From Paenibacillus sp. P25 (GTDB taxonomy: Bacteria; Bacillota; Bacilli; Paenibacillales; NBRC-103111), in assembly GCA_024704175.1 (NCBI GenBank), contig CP085629.1:4154001-4218000 (forward strand): a DNA stretch of 64,000 nt, written 5' to 3'. The translations under genes and the position numbers were made by a program. Below the pieces are notes generated by a model. That model was not told the origin of the DNA. It saw only the letters and a program-made list of their open reading frames with translations, and made no database searches. Positions 1 through 11,184 of this stretch are shown piece by piece (the first letter of the stretch is position 1; every line of letters begins with the position of its first letter).

Positions 1-471
1 GAAGGTGTCGTTACGATGGCCGTCGCTTGACTGTCTTCCAAACGGTCTTTTACCGCTGTTTCCATAAATGCCTCGAATAAAGGACCGACGATCGCGCCAA
101 CCTTCACAATACCGAGCAGTACAACATACAGTTCCGGGGAACGCGGCATAAAAATGAATACGCGATCGCCTTTCCCGATGCCGTTCCTGCGAAGCAGGTT
201 GCCGAATTGGTTGGATTTGTTTTTTAGCTCGCTCATAGGTGTAGGCTTCTTCTCTATGGTCGTCGCTGTAGTATAAGGCGATTTTATTTTTTCTCGAGGA
301 ATTTGTATGACTGTCGATAGCTTCATAGGCGATATTGACTTTGCCGGTTTCATGCCAAGTAAAATAGGTCTCCACGTCCTCCCAGCGAAACTGTTCCCGG
401 GCCTGCTCATATTGACTCAAATTGGGATTTGCCGCAGTGGCCGTAATGTGCTCATTCATGTACTGATTCAT
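1..471 (-). pseudogene. acsA: Acetyl-CoA synthetase, N-terminal part, frameshifted and cut by the window edge
   Basis: Acetyl-CoA synthetase activates acetate to acetyl-CoA by way of acetyl-adenylate. The start ATG at 471 has a GGAGG ribosome site 9 bases upstream. The first 80 or so codons read like AcsA (a YEQAREQFRWED stretch, then ALYYSDDHREEAYTYE). The frame is then lost near 225-234 and resumes one base over as a region with GKGDRVFIFMPRSPELY, typical of the adenylate-forming core. One extra base in GAG-GAG-CTA explains the shift. The rest of the gene lies beyond base 1. The family call is firm; whether the frameshift is real or a base-calling error cannot be told here. Confidence 0.8.
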
Positions 472-527
472 TCGTAAACCCTCCAAAGCTTGATTTGATA
501 GAATTGATAGTGAACGATTTCACATAC

Positions 528-1178
528 CTAGGCATAACTCCGGAGTATGCCGGAAATATCCTGAAAAATATGTTCGATGTCAGCTTCTCCGTTTATGGAA
601 CGAAGCAAACCTTTCCGCTCATAGAAGTACAGCAACGGCTTCTGCATCTTTACATTCAATTCCAAACTGGCAATCACCGTTTCCATCGAATCATCCGGGC
701 GATGATACAAGTCCCCCATGCAACGATTGCATTTACCTACAGCTTGGGGCGGATTGAACATCAGATGATAGGTCAATCCGCAGGAGCGGCAAACTCTTCG
801 TCCGGTAAGACGTACCAGAAGCTTATCGATGTCCACATTCAATTGAATCGCAACGTCGATCCGACGATCCATTTCCGCTAATACTTTAGACAATTGTACC
901 ACTTGTTCCAATGTTCTCGGAAATCCGTCAAGCAGAAATCCGAGCTTCGCATCCGCTTGGCTTAACCGTTCGCATACGATGCCGACGGTCACATCGTCCG
1001 GTACAAGCGGCCCCTTGTCTACATATTATTTCGCTTTGCAGCCGAGCTCGGTTCCTTCCGACATCGCGGCCCGGAATAGGTCACCGGTAGAAATATGCGG
1101 AATACCGAATCTCTTCATGATCCGTTCCGCTTGAGTCCCTTTGCCGGCACCCGGCAATCCAATCAAAATGACTTGCAC
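528..1178 (-). pseudogene. adk: Adenylate kinase with an internal stop codon
   Basis: Adenylate kinase interconverts ATP plus AMP and two ADP. The N-terminus carries the P-loop GLPGAGKGTQ and the AMP-binding ISTGDLFRAAM. After EGTELGCKAK an in-frame TAA near 1024-1026 replaces a codon in the usual xYIDKG segment. The frame then continues unbroken with DGFPRTLEQ, the LID cysteines CRSCG and CNRC (zinc-type LID of Gram-positive enzymes) and a normal C-terminus. Total length, about 216 codons, fits the family. The likely start is GTG at 1178. A nearby ATG at 1183 is out of frame. Because adk is essential and usually sits in the ribosomal-protein operon, this is probably a second, decaying copy. 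Confidence 0.8.
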
Positions 1179-1367
1179 CCCATTTTTCTCCCCTTTGCTC
1201 CATCATTTATCTGCAATAAAATATGTAGCAAAAGTCTTGCAAAGCGAAAACCTCGATGATTCAAAGTTTGTTTGTAAGATCTCGTTAAGAATGTATCTTT
1301 ATGAAGCGGAACAAGTGTAACATTTTGGAACAGTCTGATTTATTATGCAAACAGGAGTGGATTCATT

Positions 1368-1674
1368 GTGTTATACTACAGCCAAATCTCTCTCGCAGCT
1401 TGTGGAGATGTTTACGATGTCTTCCCTGGTAATTTTAAGGATCATTCGGAAATGATGGCGAATTCTTAGAAACGCTGCCAACGTTATGGTTTGAAACCAA
1501 CGGAACCTGTTCATGACCAATTGATGGCGGCGAAGCAAATCCATGAGATTATTCGAGAGAACGAAATCTTGATCAAGCATGCCTCGCACCTATTCGGGCG
1601 AATGGAGCAGTTTATCAAGCAAGCCGGACAAGTTGCTCTACTTATCGATACCTATGGCAATATCATTCATGCCG
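1368..1674 (+). pseudogene. N-terminal fragment of an AcoR-like sigma-54-dependent activator
   Basis: The frame starts at GTG 1368, 8 bases after AGGAGTGG. It reads into MANS, a TAG stop where the family has tryptophan (SWxRC), then KRCQRYGLKP and a segment ending in LIDTYGNIIHA. This matches the start of acetoin/glycerol-metabolism activators, whose GAF domain follows. Downstream the match stops near 1674, where antisense transposase sequence begins, so the GAF, AAA+ and HTH domains are gone. It is a dead fragment truncated by an insertion-sequence relic. Confidence 0.6.
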
Positions 1675-2262
1675 TGTTGCGCTTGGCTTTGGTGGCCCAG
1701 TCAAAGTTTGTTGTCCTCCAGGAATGAGATTGGGCTTGTGCCAAATCCGGTAAAACAACGGATATTCCAACCCACTTTTCCGAACCGCCTGCAGAACCAC
1801 CAGATTTGTTGCCCTAACATAGGCTTAGGTCCCGTGGTCATAGAGCCAGCTCAGAACGGAAGCCGCTTGGCAAAGGGATGGGCGCTATGGGTATCGTCGA
1901 GATTGACAGCATCTCCATCGGTAAGCGCAGTTACGGAGTCTTGCTGTAAGCGCTCGACACGCTTTTTCCCAAATGCCGTCCATGCAAAGTTTTCGTAAAA
2001 AAGCGGCTCAGCGTGCACTGCGCAAGCTTCCGCGGCTGGAACATCGCTTTAAGCAAAGTGTCTTTGTCAACCAACTTTACCAATGGGCGACAGAGGAACA
2101 ATTGGAAACGAGACCGACAACATAGAGGAAGTAGATTAACCAAGACGGAGCGCCCTTTCGTTTCATCATGCCGGACTGAGCAAGCAACAGAGAGAACTCA
2201 AATCGATCCCACTAACTCTTCAGAATGGGTGCTCCGGTGCATTCGCTGTGATTCAAAGGTTT
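1675..2262 (-). mobile_element. Relic of an IS4-like DDE transposase (copy A)
   Basis: Read on the minus strand from about 2255, fragments of one transposase follow in order in shifting frames. They are LKAMFQPRKLAQCTLSRFF, FAWTAFGKKRVERLQQD, GDAVNLDDTHSAHPFAKRL, LSWLYDHGT, NLVVLQAVRKSGLEYPLFY and, after an internal deletion, NFDWATKAKRNTA. The DDT after GDA is likely the first catalytic aspartate. There are several frameshifts and a missing centre, so it is inactive. The N-terminal 360 or so bases recur in inverted orientation at 25444-25835. Between 2263 and 2340 nothing else is supported. Confidence 0.65.
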
Positions 2263-2340
2263 AAACTTCGGTTTTTGCAACGCGTTTTTTCCCAGTTTGA
2301 CATTGGAGACCGTTTCCGTTAAATATGTTTCGATTTCGGA

Positions 2341-3168
2341 TTACCCTTTCACCGCTCCGCTCGTCATCCCTTCGATCATATACCGCTGTCCAAACAGATA
2401 GAAGAGGAATACGGGAAGGGTAGTCAGAAAGATATTGCCGAAAATATAGTTCCAATCCATGCTGAAATAACCATAGAATCGATATATGTTCAGCGGCATG
2501 GTCCAATATTTATTGTCATTTAAGAAAAACAGCGGGATCTGTGAATCGTTCCAAACGTTCATAAACACCAATATCGTTACCGTGAATGTAATCGGTTTCA
2601 TCAGCGGAAAAATGACAACCGCAAACATGCGGTATGGCCCGCACCCGTCGATTGTGGCGACCTCATCCATTTCTCTGGGAATCGTCCTGACAAATCCGAC
2701 GTAAATAAACATCGCGAACGGAATCAGGAGGCCTGCGAATATCATGATGGTCCCCATTCGGGTGTTCAGAATGTGCAACGACTTGAGCAGATTGAACGTA
2801 GTAACAAGGCTGATCGGTGCAACCATGCCAAGCAAGAAGAAACTATAGAGAAATTCCGATAGCCGGCTTCTCACCCTGGCGATATAAAAGCTCAGAAGCG
2901 CGGAGCAAATGAGTACAATCATGACAGAACCGACCGTCACGACGATACTGTTTAGGAAGCCTTGGAAAATGTGCCCTCGCTCAAAAATGACGCCATAATT
3001 GTCGAAGAAATGAATTTCGGAAGGGAGCGTAAGGCGAAATAGCCCTGCCTCCTTGCTATTTTTGACCGAAGTCAGCACAACCATCAGGTAAGGGACAAAG
3101 ATGATGGCACTTAAGCACCACAAACCTAATTCGATTAGCCTCATCCATTGTTTTCTCCGCCTCTCCAT
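2341..3168 (-). CDS. Carbohydrate ABC transporter permease (MalG/AraQ type)
   Basis: Inner-membrane permease of a CUT1-type sugar importer, 275 residues with about six hydrophobic segments. The cytoplasmic EAA loop that docks with the ATPase is visible as REMDEVATIDGCGPYRMFAVVIFPLM around residues 160-180. The ATG at 3168 overlaps the stop of the upstream permease as TAATG, so the two are translationally coupled. No ATPase gene lies in the cluster, which is common for CUT1 systems that share an MsmX-type ATPase. The frame is intact. Confidence 0.88.
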   Translation of the reverse strand: MERRRKQWMRLIELGLWCLSAIIFVPYLMVVLTSVKNSKEAGLFRLTLPSEIHFFDNYGVIFERGHIFQGFLNSIVVTVGSVMIVLICSALLSFYIARVRSRLSEFLYSFFLLGMVAPISLVTTFNLLKSLHILNTRMGTIMIFAGLLIPFAMFIYVGFVRTIPREMDEVATIDGCGPYRMFAVVIFPLMKPITFTVTILVFMNVWNDSQIPLFFLNDNKYWTMPLNIYRFYGYFSMDWNYIFGNIFLTTLPVFLFYLFGQRYMIEGMTSGAVKG

Positions 3169-4079
3169 TATCCCCCAACCTCCCTTTTCTTCATATAGGA
3201 AAGGAGCGGCATCGAAATTACAATAATCAGAATCACCAGAATCAAATTCAACGCCGTGCTGTAACCGTATAAGCCCTGTCCCATATATTTATAAACCAGC
3301 GTCATCAACACTTCGGAGGAATTTCCAGGTCCGCCCTGCGTCAGGAAATAGACGCCTTCAAACATACGGAAGCCGTAGATGACCGATAAAAGAATATTGA
3401 TTGTAATGGCGGGCATCAGAAGCGGCGGCGTCACTTGCCTGAACTTTGACCACACAGACGCCCCGTCGATATCCGCCGCTTCATAGTATTCGGTTGAGAT
3501 GTTCTGGATCCCCGCTATATAAATGGCCATCGTAATCCCGGACGCCCGCCAGATCTCCATCAGACAAGTCGCATATATGGACAAAGCCGGGTCCCCGATC
3601 CAACCGAGCGCCAGAAAGTCAAGATGCAGCGAGCGCAGCATATTGTTGACAAAGCCCGTATGAGGATTAAGCAGTCCCTGAAAAATAAGTCCAACTGCCA
3701 CAATATTCAGAATAGCAGGAGAAAAATAAATCGCCCGCAACGCATTGCGCGACCGCATGCCCATAGTCAGAAGCACTGCCAGTACAAGCGGAATGACATT
3801 TTTGCCGATCGTGGTCACCATAGCGTATAAGAACGTATTTTTCAACGCGATGCCGAAATCCGGATTTCTAAAAACCTCCTTAAATTGGGATAATCCGACA
3901 AACCGGATATCAGCGCTCGTTGCGTTCCAATTGGTGAAGGAATAATAGAACCCCAATAGGGTTGGGTATATGAAAAACACAAGGAATAGGGCCAGCGCTG
4001 GAACGGCAAACATGAAGGGATAATAGATCGGCGGTCTTCGCTTGAGCAATGCGCTCCCCTCCTCCACATACGGCTTCAT
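3168..4079 (-). CDS. Carbohydrate ABC transporter permease (MalF/UgpA type)
   Basis: Partner permease of the same importer. It has about six membrane segments, a FFIYPTLLGFYYSFTNWN stretch after the first one, and an EAA loop reading EYYEAADIDGASVWSKFRQV. The frame is open upstream to 4130, but the start is set at ATG 4079: the preceding binding-protein gene, once its last frameshift is corrected, stops at TGA 4076-4078, giving an ATGA overlap. Intact frame. Confidence 0.85.
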   Translation of the reverse strand: MKPYVEEGSALLKRRPPIYYPFMFAVPALALFLVFFIYPTLLGFYYSFTNWNATSADIRFVGLSQFKEVFRNPDFGIALKNTFLYAMVTTIGKNVIPLVLAVLLTMGMRSRNALRAIYFSPAILNIVAVGLIFQGLLNPHTGFVNNMLRSLHLDFLALGWIGDPALSIYATCLMEIWRASGITMAIYIAGIQNISTEYYEAADIDGASVWSKFRQVTPPLLMPAITINILLSVIYGFRMFEGVYFLTQGGPGNSSEVLMTLVYKYMGQGLYGYSTALNLILVILIIVISMPLLSYMKKREVGG

Positions 4080-5398
4080 TGGCTCCATCCAGGCAAATTT
4101 TTCCCCTTGCGACAATTTCCATCTTGGCATTCAATTCCTCCAGCACTTGTTTTGGCGTTTTCCCGCCCAGCATCATTTCCTGCATGATTTTTCGAGCATC
4201 CATGTCGTTCCACGCCTCATACTTGCCAAACATCCCCATAAATGCCGTTCCCTTGTCCATATAACGCTTCAAATCGTTGCTGATCATGTTTGGTTTGGCA
4301 TCGATGTCGGAGAACACCGAGGTACCCGGCGATTTCTGCATGTACATGTCTTGCTGCTCCTTGGATGCGAAGAAATCGATCAGATCCAGCGCCGCTTCCT
4401 TGTGCGCGGCTTTCGCATTCACGGAGATGCCTACTCCGGCATAAAGCGCAATCGCGCCCGGCGTATCCCCGAATGGCATTGAGAAGAAGCCCAGATCCAT
4501 ATCCGGATATTTCGCAAGCGGCGGCTCCAGTATAAAATCGCCTGCGGGGTGCATGGCCACTTTGCCGCTCCCTAATTTTTCCTGTGTCATCTCGAACGTG
4601 TTGTTAATAAAATCATCGTTAATGTAGCCCTTCGTTTTTAACTCTATCATTTGATTCAGCGCCTGCTCGTATTCCTTGACATCCGTCAGCTTGATCTTAT
4701 GCGTGTTCATGTCCTGCCAGAATCGGTCGGCGTCTTTGCCTCGGTTTAACTCGGCATTTGCGAACAATTGATGCATTATATGCGTCGTACCGAACTCGGC
4801 CCCGTTGGCCAGCTGAATATTGACCGGAACGATGCCGGCTTTTTTGATTTTTTCACATATTTCCAAAAATTGATTCCACGATGTCGGCACTTCGAGGCCA
4901 AGCTTCTTGAATATCGCTTTATTGTAAATGATCCCGAAGCCGCCTGGATTGGTAATGGGCATTCCGGTTATTTGGCCGTCGTTCCATTGGATGATTTTTT
5001 TGCCTCCGTCCGATAGCCGTTTGGTCCAAGGCCGTTCGGACAAATTCTCGAACCATGACTTGGGGACTTGAAATTGCGACATGGCGATATCGTCGGTTAC
5101 AAACAAATCCGGCCCTTCTTCCGACATCATCTTAACCTTCAGCATTTTATCGTATTCCAGCCGCCGGCAACAATTGCACATCCACACTGTTACCGCTTTT
5201 GGCTTCGTAATTCGCTATGAAATCCTTAAGTCTGCCGCTGTAGTTCTCGGTGGTCACCATAAATTGCAAGGTCGTTTTTTTGTTGCCTCCGCTTGCCTTG
5301 GATGGATTGTTTTCCCCGTTATTGCTTGAACAAGCCGTAATCGTTGAAATCAGAGCCGTACTGACCAAAGCCACTATCATTTTGGAACGGATCTTCAT
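4076..5398 (-). pseudogene. Sugar ABC transporter substrate-binding lipoprotein, frameshifted
   Basis: Extracellular lipoprotein that captures the sugar for the two permeases downstream. The first part has a lipoprotein signal peptide with the lipobox ISTITAC and reads to about 5155 (NSVDVQLLPAA). One extra base there shifts the frame, and it resumes with EYDKMLKVKMMSEEGPDLF and runs through a normal family-1 binding protein. Near 4105 a second shift seems needed to reach the family-like ending KGKNLPGWSQ and stop at 4076. As written, no full-length protein is made. The operon probably also includes the hydrolase gene just upstream. Confidence 0.82.
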
Positions 5399-5401
5399 CG
5401 C

Positions 5402-6729
5402 TTAATCCCCTTTTGATTTTTGGAAAGATTGTCCGAGCTTTATCAATTCGTTCGTAAGCGTTGAACCTACGTCCTTGGCGAATGGGAGCTGTCCGTACAT
5501 GAAGGAAGTGAACCATGCCGGGTATGAATACTCCCGCGATGATACGTCGTATTTATCCGGGGTCGGAACGTAGCCAACGGAATCGTTCGCCTGTCCGATA
5601 ATAAACGTTTTGTTCGGCAGAAAATGCTGTTCGATCTCCACATGATAGCTGTAGAAAAGCTCGGTCGGATGGGCGACGATAAGCAGTTCGCCGAATTTCA
5701 TTGCCTGCAGCTCCGTTTTCAATACGCCGAGCGGTCGTTCATCATATTTGGCCCATACCGCTTCATTCACGTCGCGTTCGAACTGCACTCTTCGCTGCGC
5801 GCTTTTCGGCGACTCCTCGAAATGCTTGTACAGCTCCTCCGCCAGTTTCAGGTTCCGCAGTATGGTCGAACGCTCCAGCACGTTTTGCGGCAACGCAATT
5901 TCTACGCGGTTTACTTCCGCCGTATCGATCGTAATCGGGACGGCGTTGTCCAATGCCGTCTTGATGATGCCTGCCAATTTATCGGACAACTTGATCAAAT
6001 TCCTGATCGATACCTCCTGCGGCTCATGGCAGTATACCGGATTTTGATCCCCTAGAGACCCTTGAAGGAACAAGCCCGTTCCCCCATACTCGGCATTTAT
6101 TTTGTTGATCGCCATGCCGACAAAGTCGCCCGATATGAGAGAGGTCTCTTCGCACATCACGACAGGATGGACGGAATAATTCACTAAAAATCCGATCATG
6201 TTCCCGTTGTGATTCACTTTTAATACCTTCAGGGTTCGATCTGTCAAGCCGCCCGGATTGTGCTTGCTGTGGCTTTCGCGGTTGTAAGCGATGCCTTCCA
6301 CCGGTGCTTCGCCATATTCGAAAGTCGCTTCCTGGAGCCGCTCGTTGGCCGATTTCACGGCTTTGGCGATCAGTCCGGGAAGAGCGTCCCAGTATTGCGG
6401 ATCTCTCTCCCCCAACCGATAAGTCCGACAGTTGTCGGTCCAGAATGGGAATGCGTAGCGCAAATAAGAATATGGTCATAAGGAATTTGACAGCTGTCGG
6501 CTATTTCCAATCTGGCCCGATGCGTAATGTCTTTATCGACGCCGAGCAAATCGGTGGAGACGATAACCCCTTTCCGTTCTCCCAACTGCCAAACAAAGGC
6601 ATTGGCATAAATAGGCTCGATAATGCCCGTCGACTTTCGTTCCAGATGCCATCCGAAACCGCAAAGCTCGATTCCGACTTGCGGCGTAATATCGGTTTGG
6701 CCGAATCCCGCTTTCATTCCGGCTTGCAA
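5402..6729 (-). pseudogene. Neutral/alkaline ceramidase-like hydrolase, frameshifted
   Basis: The N-terminal half has AGFGQTDITPQVG and ATHSHSGPTT, the latter a likely metal-ligand motif of the neutral ceramidase fold. After LIGWG one G is missing from a G-run near 6400, and the other frame continues with ERDPQYWDALPGLI, YSVHPVVM and GDQNP to a stop at 5402. The combined length of about 440 codons fits bacterial ceramidase-like proteins of unknown substrate often found in sugar operons. The likely start is TTG 6729, 8 bases after AGGAGGG. ATG 6717 is the alternative. In this amino-sugar cluster an amide or N-acyl substrate is plausible but unproven. Confidence 0.7.
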
Positions 6730-6764
6730 GAGTAATTCCCTCCTATGCACTTGGATTAGTGTAA

Positions 6765-7948
6765 CTACGGACATTTCTTCAAATCATATACCTTTCTGCC
6801 CCCGACCCACGTCGCCAGTACCTCAAAGTTCCGGTTCAAAATCGTGAGATCCGCGTCATATCCGGGACAAAGCTTCCCCTTCCGGTCATCGATACCGAGA
6901 ACCGCAGCAGGAGCTAAGGAAGCCATGGATACAGCTTGTTCAAGGGGGACGAAGGCCGATTCCACCATATTTTTTATCGCTCGGTTCAATGTCAGCAAGC
7001 CGCCGGCCAGCGTACCGTCAGGCAGCGTCGCTTTTCCGTCCGCTACTTGCACAGACTGGCCGCCCAAGCTGTACACTCCGTTCGGCATTCCGCCCGCTCT
7101 CATACAGTCGCTGATTAGAATCAGATTTTGTTTTTTCAATCGGTACAGCAGGTTGGCGATATGGGGGTGTACATGGATGTTGTCTGCAATAAGCTCCGTT
7201 CGCAACTTATCAAAATATAAGGCCGCTCCTACGGCACCCGGTTCGCGATGATGCAGCCCGGTCATCGCATTAAAGCAATGCGTAATCTGGGTTAATCCGG
7301 CTTGCATCGCTTCGGCAATTTGATCGAAGCCCGCTCCCGTATGGCCCGCAGAGACGATAACATGCCTCTCGCTCAAATACCGGATCACGTCAAGGGCACC
7401 CGGCAGTTCAGGCGCCAAGGTGACGATTTTCAGAAGCCCCTTAGCCCTATCGTACAGTTTCTTTGCTTGGGAGAGCGAAGGTCGCGTGATATAACTTTCA
7501 TTCATCGCCCCGCGGTAACGCGGATGAATCCACGGTCCTTCGACATGAATACCCAGCACCGCTGCTCCCGGAGTGAACCCTTTTTCTTGAAAATCCACCA
7601 CATTATCTATCGCGTTTAGCAAATCTTCTTCGCTGCTTGTAATCGTAGTGGACAAAAATCCGGTAACGCCATAAGAGGCTAAAGCCGCCGAAATGGTCAA
7701 TAAGGCCTCCGGCGTTCCGTCCATTACATCGCAGACCGGCCAAGCCGTGAACGTGCAGATCGATCAAACCGGGCAAAATCCAGCCGTCGACGATTTCCTC
7801 AACTTGCGGAATCGTCCCGCCACTCCACTCTTCCATAGGTCCTGCAAATAGAATGCGCTTATTTTCAGCTACTACCAATCCATTATGGATCACCCGGTTT
7901 GGCGCCACCAGGCTCGCCCTTCCAAGCGAATCTCGTGATTTCCGCCAT
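6765..7948 (-). pseudogene. nagA: N-acetylglucosamine-6-phosphate deacetylase, frameshifted
   Basis: NagA removes acetate from GlcNAc-6-phosphate to give glucosamine-6-phosphate. The metal site is clear: DLHVHG near the N-terminus, GIHVEGPW, SAGHTGA, THCFNAM, the substrate-binding ELIADNIHVHP and ISDCM. The frame breaks near 7730 inside HGLAG-CDVMDGTPEA (one extra T). A second break near 7910-7920 separates the probable ATG at 7948 (preceded by GGTGAGG) from the body that begins LVAPNRVIHNG. The gene would overlap the end of the upstream nucleotidyltransferase. Family assignment is very strong. Confidence 0.88.
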
Positions 7949-9406
7949 CGCTACCTCACCATTTGAATAAAATAGGGGCCAAGCCCCCATGCTCGCGTTG
8001 CGATCACCAGCCGTAACGGTGAGCTCCCCATTCTTTTTTACGAGCTGTTGTTGATCAAGGTGGATCAATGTGTGCGACGGCACATCCTTCTCCACCAAAA
8101 CGGCCGGGCCGATCACGCTGTTGGAGCCTACCTTGACACCGGGCATATAAAGCGAAGCGATTCCGGTCCTGGAATAGTCGCCAAAATAAACGGCGTTTCC
8201 GAACTTTTCCGGATATTCTGTCCGCCCTTGCACCTTCTGCATTTGCGGCAAATCGTCAAAGCGCAGTACACCGATCGTAACGCCGGCCGCAATATCGGTA
8301 GCAGTGCCGACAACGCCGAAAACTTCTCCGTAGTGGGTAAAGCTCACTTGATCAAAAGTAATCCCTTCAAATTCGGCGCAATGGCCGATACGATTCCGGT
8401 TTCCGATTACGCTGAAATCCCCGATTTTACAGTAATTCGCGATGACGCAATCGTCACCGATCACCGAGTTGCTTTGCCTATGACAGCTCCATTATCGATG
8501 ACGGTTCCCTTGCCGATTATTGCATTCCCCTTGATTTGCACGTTTCTTCCAATCATAACCCCTTCGCCCAGAACGACTTTCCCTTGAATTTCGGCAGACG
8601 GATGAATAAAGGCGGAATCCGGGATGATGTTCTCTTGGATAGCTTGTAATTCGTCATTTATCACCAAATGAGACGCCTGCAATAAGTGCCAAGGTTTGTC
8701 CAAATCGACTACGTCGGTTTCCGCGCAATGCGCGGTGACGCGAAGACCGTCCTCGATCATGATCTGTAACGATTGCTCAAGCGCCGCCTCCATCGGTGGC
8801 ATAACGCCGACATTCACATTCGTCATGAAGCCCGGATTTTGAGCCAACGCCGATTTCAGCGTCGCCGTTCTGGCCGCATAAACGCCCAACAACCGATGAT
8901 TCACGTAATGCGGACGCGGATGCCCGTAGATTTGCAGCACCCTCTTGTCGCTGACGTTAGCGCAAAGCCAGTCCTGCGCCCGCTCCTTATCCAGCGGCTT
9001 AACGAGAAGATCCGCATCGCTCCCGGATTCGGACGATTGCCGAACAAAATTGTGCAATACCGCTTGCGTGGTGACGATATCTCCGTACACAATCAGCGGC
9101 TTCTCATCGTTAACCATCGGCAAGCAAGCGTTCCAGCGTATCCGCCGTCCCTTGCGGAGACGATATCGAAACGACTTCAACGCCTTCGATTCCGTGGCAC
9201 AGCGACTTCAATCGTTTGTCGAGATATCCTGCCGCAACAATAATTCGTTCAATCGACAAACTCTTTAGATGACGGATCATTCTATGGAGAACAGGCTTGC
9301 CGGCAACCGGCAAAGCGGCTTTGGGCCAATATTCGTTATAGGGCCATAGCTTGGAGCCCTTTCCCGCTGCAAGTATAACGGCAGTTTTCACTGGATCCAG
9401 CCTCAC
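7883..9406 (-). pseudogene. Sugar-1-phosphate nucleotidyltransferase with C-terminal beta-helix domain, two frameshifts
   Basis: The GlmU-like layout is an N-terminal nucleotidyltransferase domain starting ILAAGKGSKLWP with KAALPVAGKPVLHR, then a left-handed beta-helix with hexapeptide repeats (IIGKGTVIDNGAVIG, VIGDDCVIANYCKIG). Three segments in different frames belong to one gene. The breaks are near 9115 (an extra G in GAT-GTT) and near 8465 (around GGCAAAGC). The apparent 3' end is 7883, but correcting the frame would end it near 7953. It would make a nucleotide sugar from the sugar phosphate handled by its neighbours. Whether it is also an acetyltransferase cannot be seen. Confidence 0.72.
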
Positions 9407-10124
9407 TTTACGTAGGTTTTAAACAATTGATCGTTGTAGGCATCCGCACCATCCAAATTGCTGCTTTTAAAAACCGGCGGCTCGAATCCCGCTTCTACCA
9501 ATTCGTTCAAAATAGTCACCAACAACGTCTGCGCCAAAGCGATTCCGGCAAAGCTGGATGTCGGCCCCGTTGGCGTTTCCAGACCTTCCACGAAAAATGC
9601 GGCGTCGCCCGTTTCCGCGCCATTGTCCAATATGACGTCGGCTAATTCGAACAATCTCTTGCCGCTTGGATGGCGCGAACTGACTTTTGAAGAATGCGAC
9701 ATGCTGGTCATGACGATAACGGATGCGCCCAATTCGCGCGCTTTGATGGCCATTTCCACGACGACAGCATTCCGCCCCGAATTGGAGACGATCATGATCG
9801 CATCCTTGCTTCCAACTTCTTTCAGGTTGAGCAGCACTTCGGCATATCCTTCGAGGCGCTCAAGATAAGTGCTCTTGTTAGGCTCTTCATGCAGCATCAG
9901 ACTGGGCTCCAATATAGCCTTAATAAGCGCCAATCCCCCGCCCTGTTGTACAGTTCTTCCGCTATCATATGGGAATGTCCACTGCCGAAAACGTAAAACC
10001 GCCCTCCGGACAGTATCGACTTTTTCACTATTTCAGCCGCTTGCTTGATGCTTTCCTGCTGGTTCAAAACAACCTTCTCCAAATGTTTCATCAAGTATTC
10101 GCCATATGCTTGAATCATGTTCAT
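9403..10124 (-). pseudogene. SIS-domain sugar-phosphate isomerase-like protein, frameshifted
   Basis: The SIS fold binds phosphosugars. Visible are the N-terminal helix, GGRFYVFGSGHSHMIAEELYNRAG, then after a shift near 9935 (one G lost from a G-run) LALIKAILEPSLML and the second SIS signature IMIVSNSGRNAVVVEMA. The length, about 240 codons, matches uncharacterised sugar isomerase-domain proteins. The start ATG 10124 follows TACGGAGGG. Its stop overlaps the next gene's start by 4 bases, so it is co-translated with the nucleotidyltransferase. It could supply the isomerase or lyase step, as no nagB is present. Confidence 0.78.
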
Positions 10125-10157
10125 CGCGTTTCCCTCCGTAATATCTTTTTATCCACT

Positions 10158-11154
10158 CTACATGGTCGTTTGTTTCCTTTGACCGGCAATGAGCCGTTTC
10201 GCTCCCCATAACCCGCTCTTGTCTCCCAGCTCTGCGGCTTTCACTTGAATACGGTTTTGCTGAATCTTGAATAGATGTCTGTTCATTTCGGATGTAATCA
10301 GCGGAAGCAGTACGGCACTCTGCTGCATCACCCCCTCCGAAAACGATAGCTTCAGGGTTCAGCACGTGTACCAAATTGGCCGCTGCAATCCCCAAATAAA
10401 TACCTGCTGTTCGGATGATAGCCTGGCATGCCGAATCCCCTTGTTCAGCCGCCAGGAAAACCGTCTCTGCCGATACTTCGTCCATCCGGCCGCCTGACAA
10501 CCTCGCCACCATATCCGATTTGCCTTGCAAAAGAAGTCGCTTTCCTTGCAATCCGATCGCCGTGCCTGAAGCAATCGACTCCAAACAACCGTAATTTCCG
10601 CAGGAACATAAGGGACCGTCGGGGATCATTGTCATATGCCCGATTTCACCCGCCAAATCCTGATGACCGCGGTATACTTGACCGTCTATGATAACGGCTC
10701 CTCCGATCCCTGTGCTGATCGTGATATATACCATTTGCTGCAACCCTTTGCCTGCGCCGTACCAGGCTTCACCGATGCCGGCACAATTCCCGTCATCGTC
10801 GATGCAAACGCGGACTCCGCCGCACTCCGCCTGAAGCCGTTCAGCCACCGGATAATCGACCCAGTTCAGATTGCCGGTAAAATGGACGATGCCTTCTTTG
10901 GTATTTAACGGTCCTGGCACGCTGACTCCAATTCCCGACAGTTGTCTGCCGGATAAATTCAATTCCTCTTTTAGCTCGGTTAAAGTGGCGGCTATCCGTT
11001 TCGTAATATCGTCGGGTCCTTTCAAAGCATCCGTAGAGATACGCCTCGTCGCGAGCAGAGCGTCGTCGAAAGCGATTCCCGCTATAATTTTCGTGCCTCC
11101 GATATCAACCACACCATACAATTCTTCGTGCGTCCATGTCGATCTTTGCATCAT
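10158..11154 (-). pseudogene. ROK-family sugar kinase, frameshifted near the 3' end
   Basis: ATP-dependent sugar kinase of the ROK family. Motifs include DIGGTKIIAG at the N-terminus, GVSVPGPLN, DDGNCAGIGEAWYGAG, TISTGIGGAVI, GEIGHMTM and the zinc-binding CSCGNYGCLESIASG. After LNPEAIVFGGG the frame shifts near 10328 in a G-run. The other frame carries VMQQSAVLLPLITSEMN to a stop at 10158. The uncorrected frame runs on to 10033 through the next gene. The substrate is probably an N-acetylated or amino sugar, given NagA downstream. Confidence 0.82.
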
Positions 11155-11184
11155 TTCCTGTTCCTTTCGGTTTCATTAGGCCGT

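Noticed and set aside
4042..4482. Long open frame on the plus strand opposite the sugar-binding protein
   Set aside because: It lies wholly antisense to a clear family-1 binding protein, has arginine/histidine-rich shadow-like composition and no ribosome site.
5624..6055. Plus-strand frame of 143 codons opposite the ceramidase-like gene
   Set aside because: Antisense to conserved coding sequence and without a start signal.
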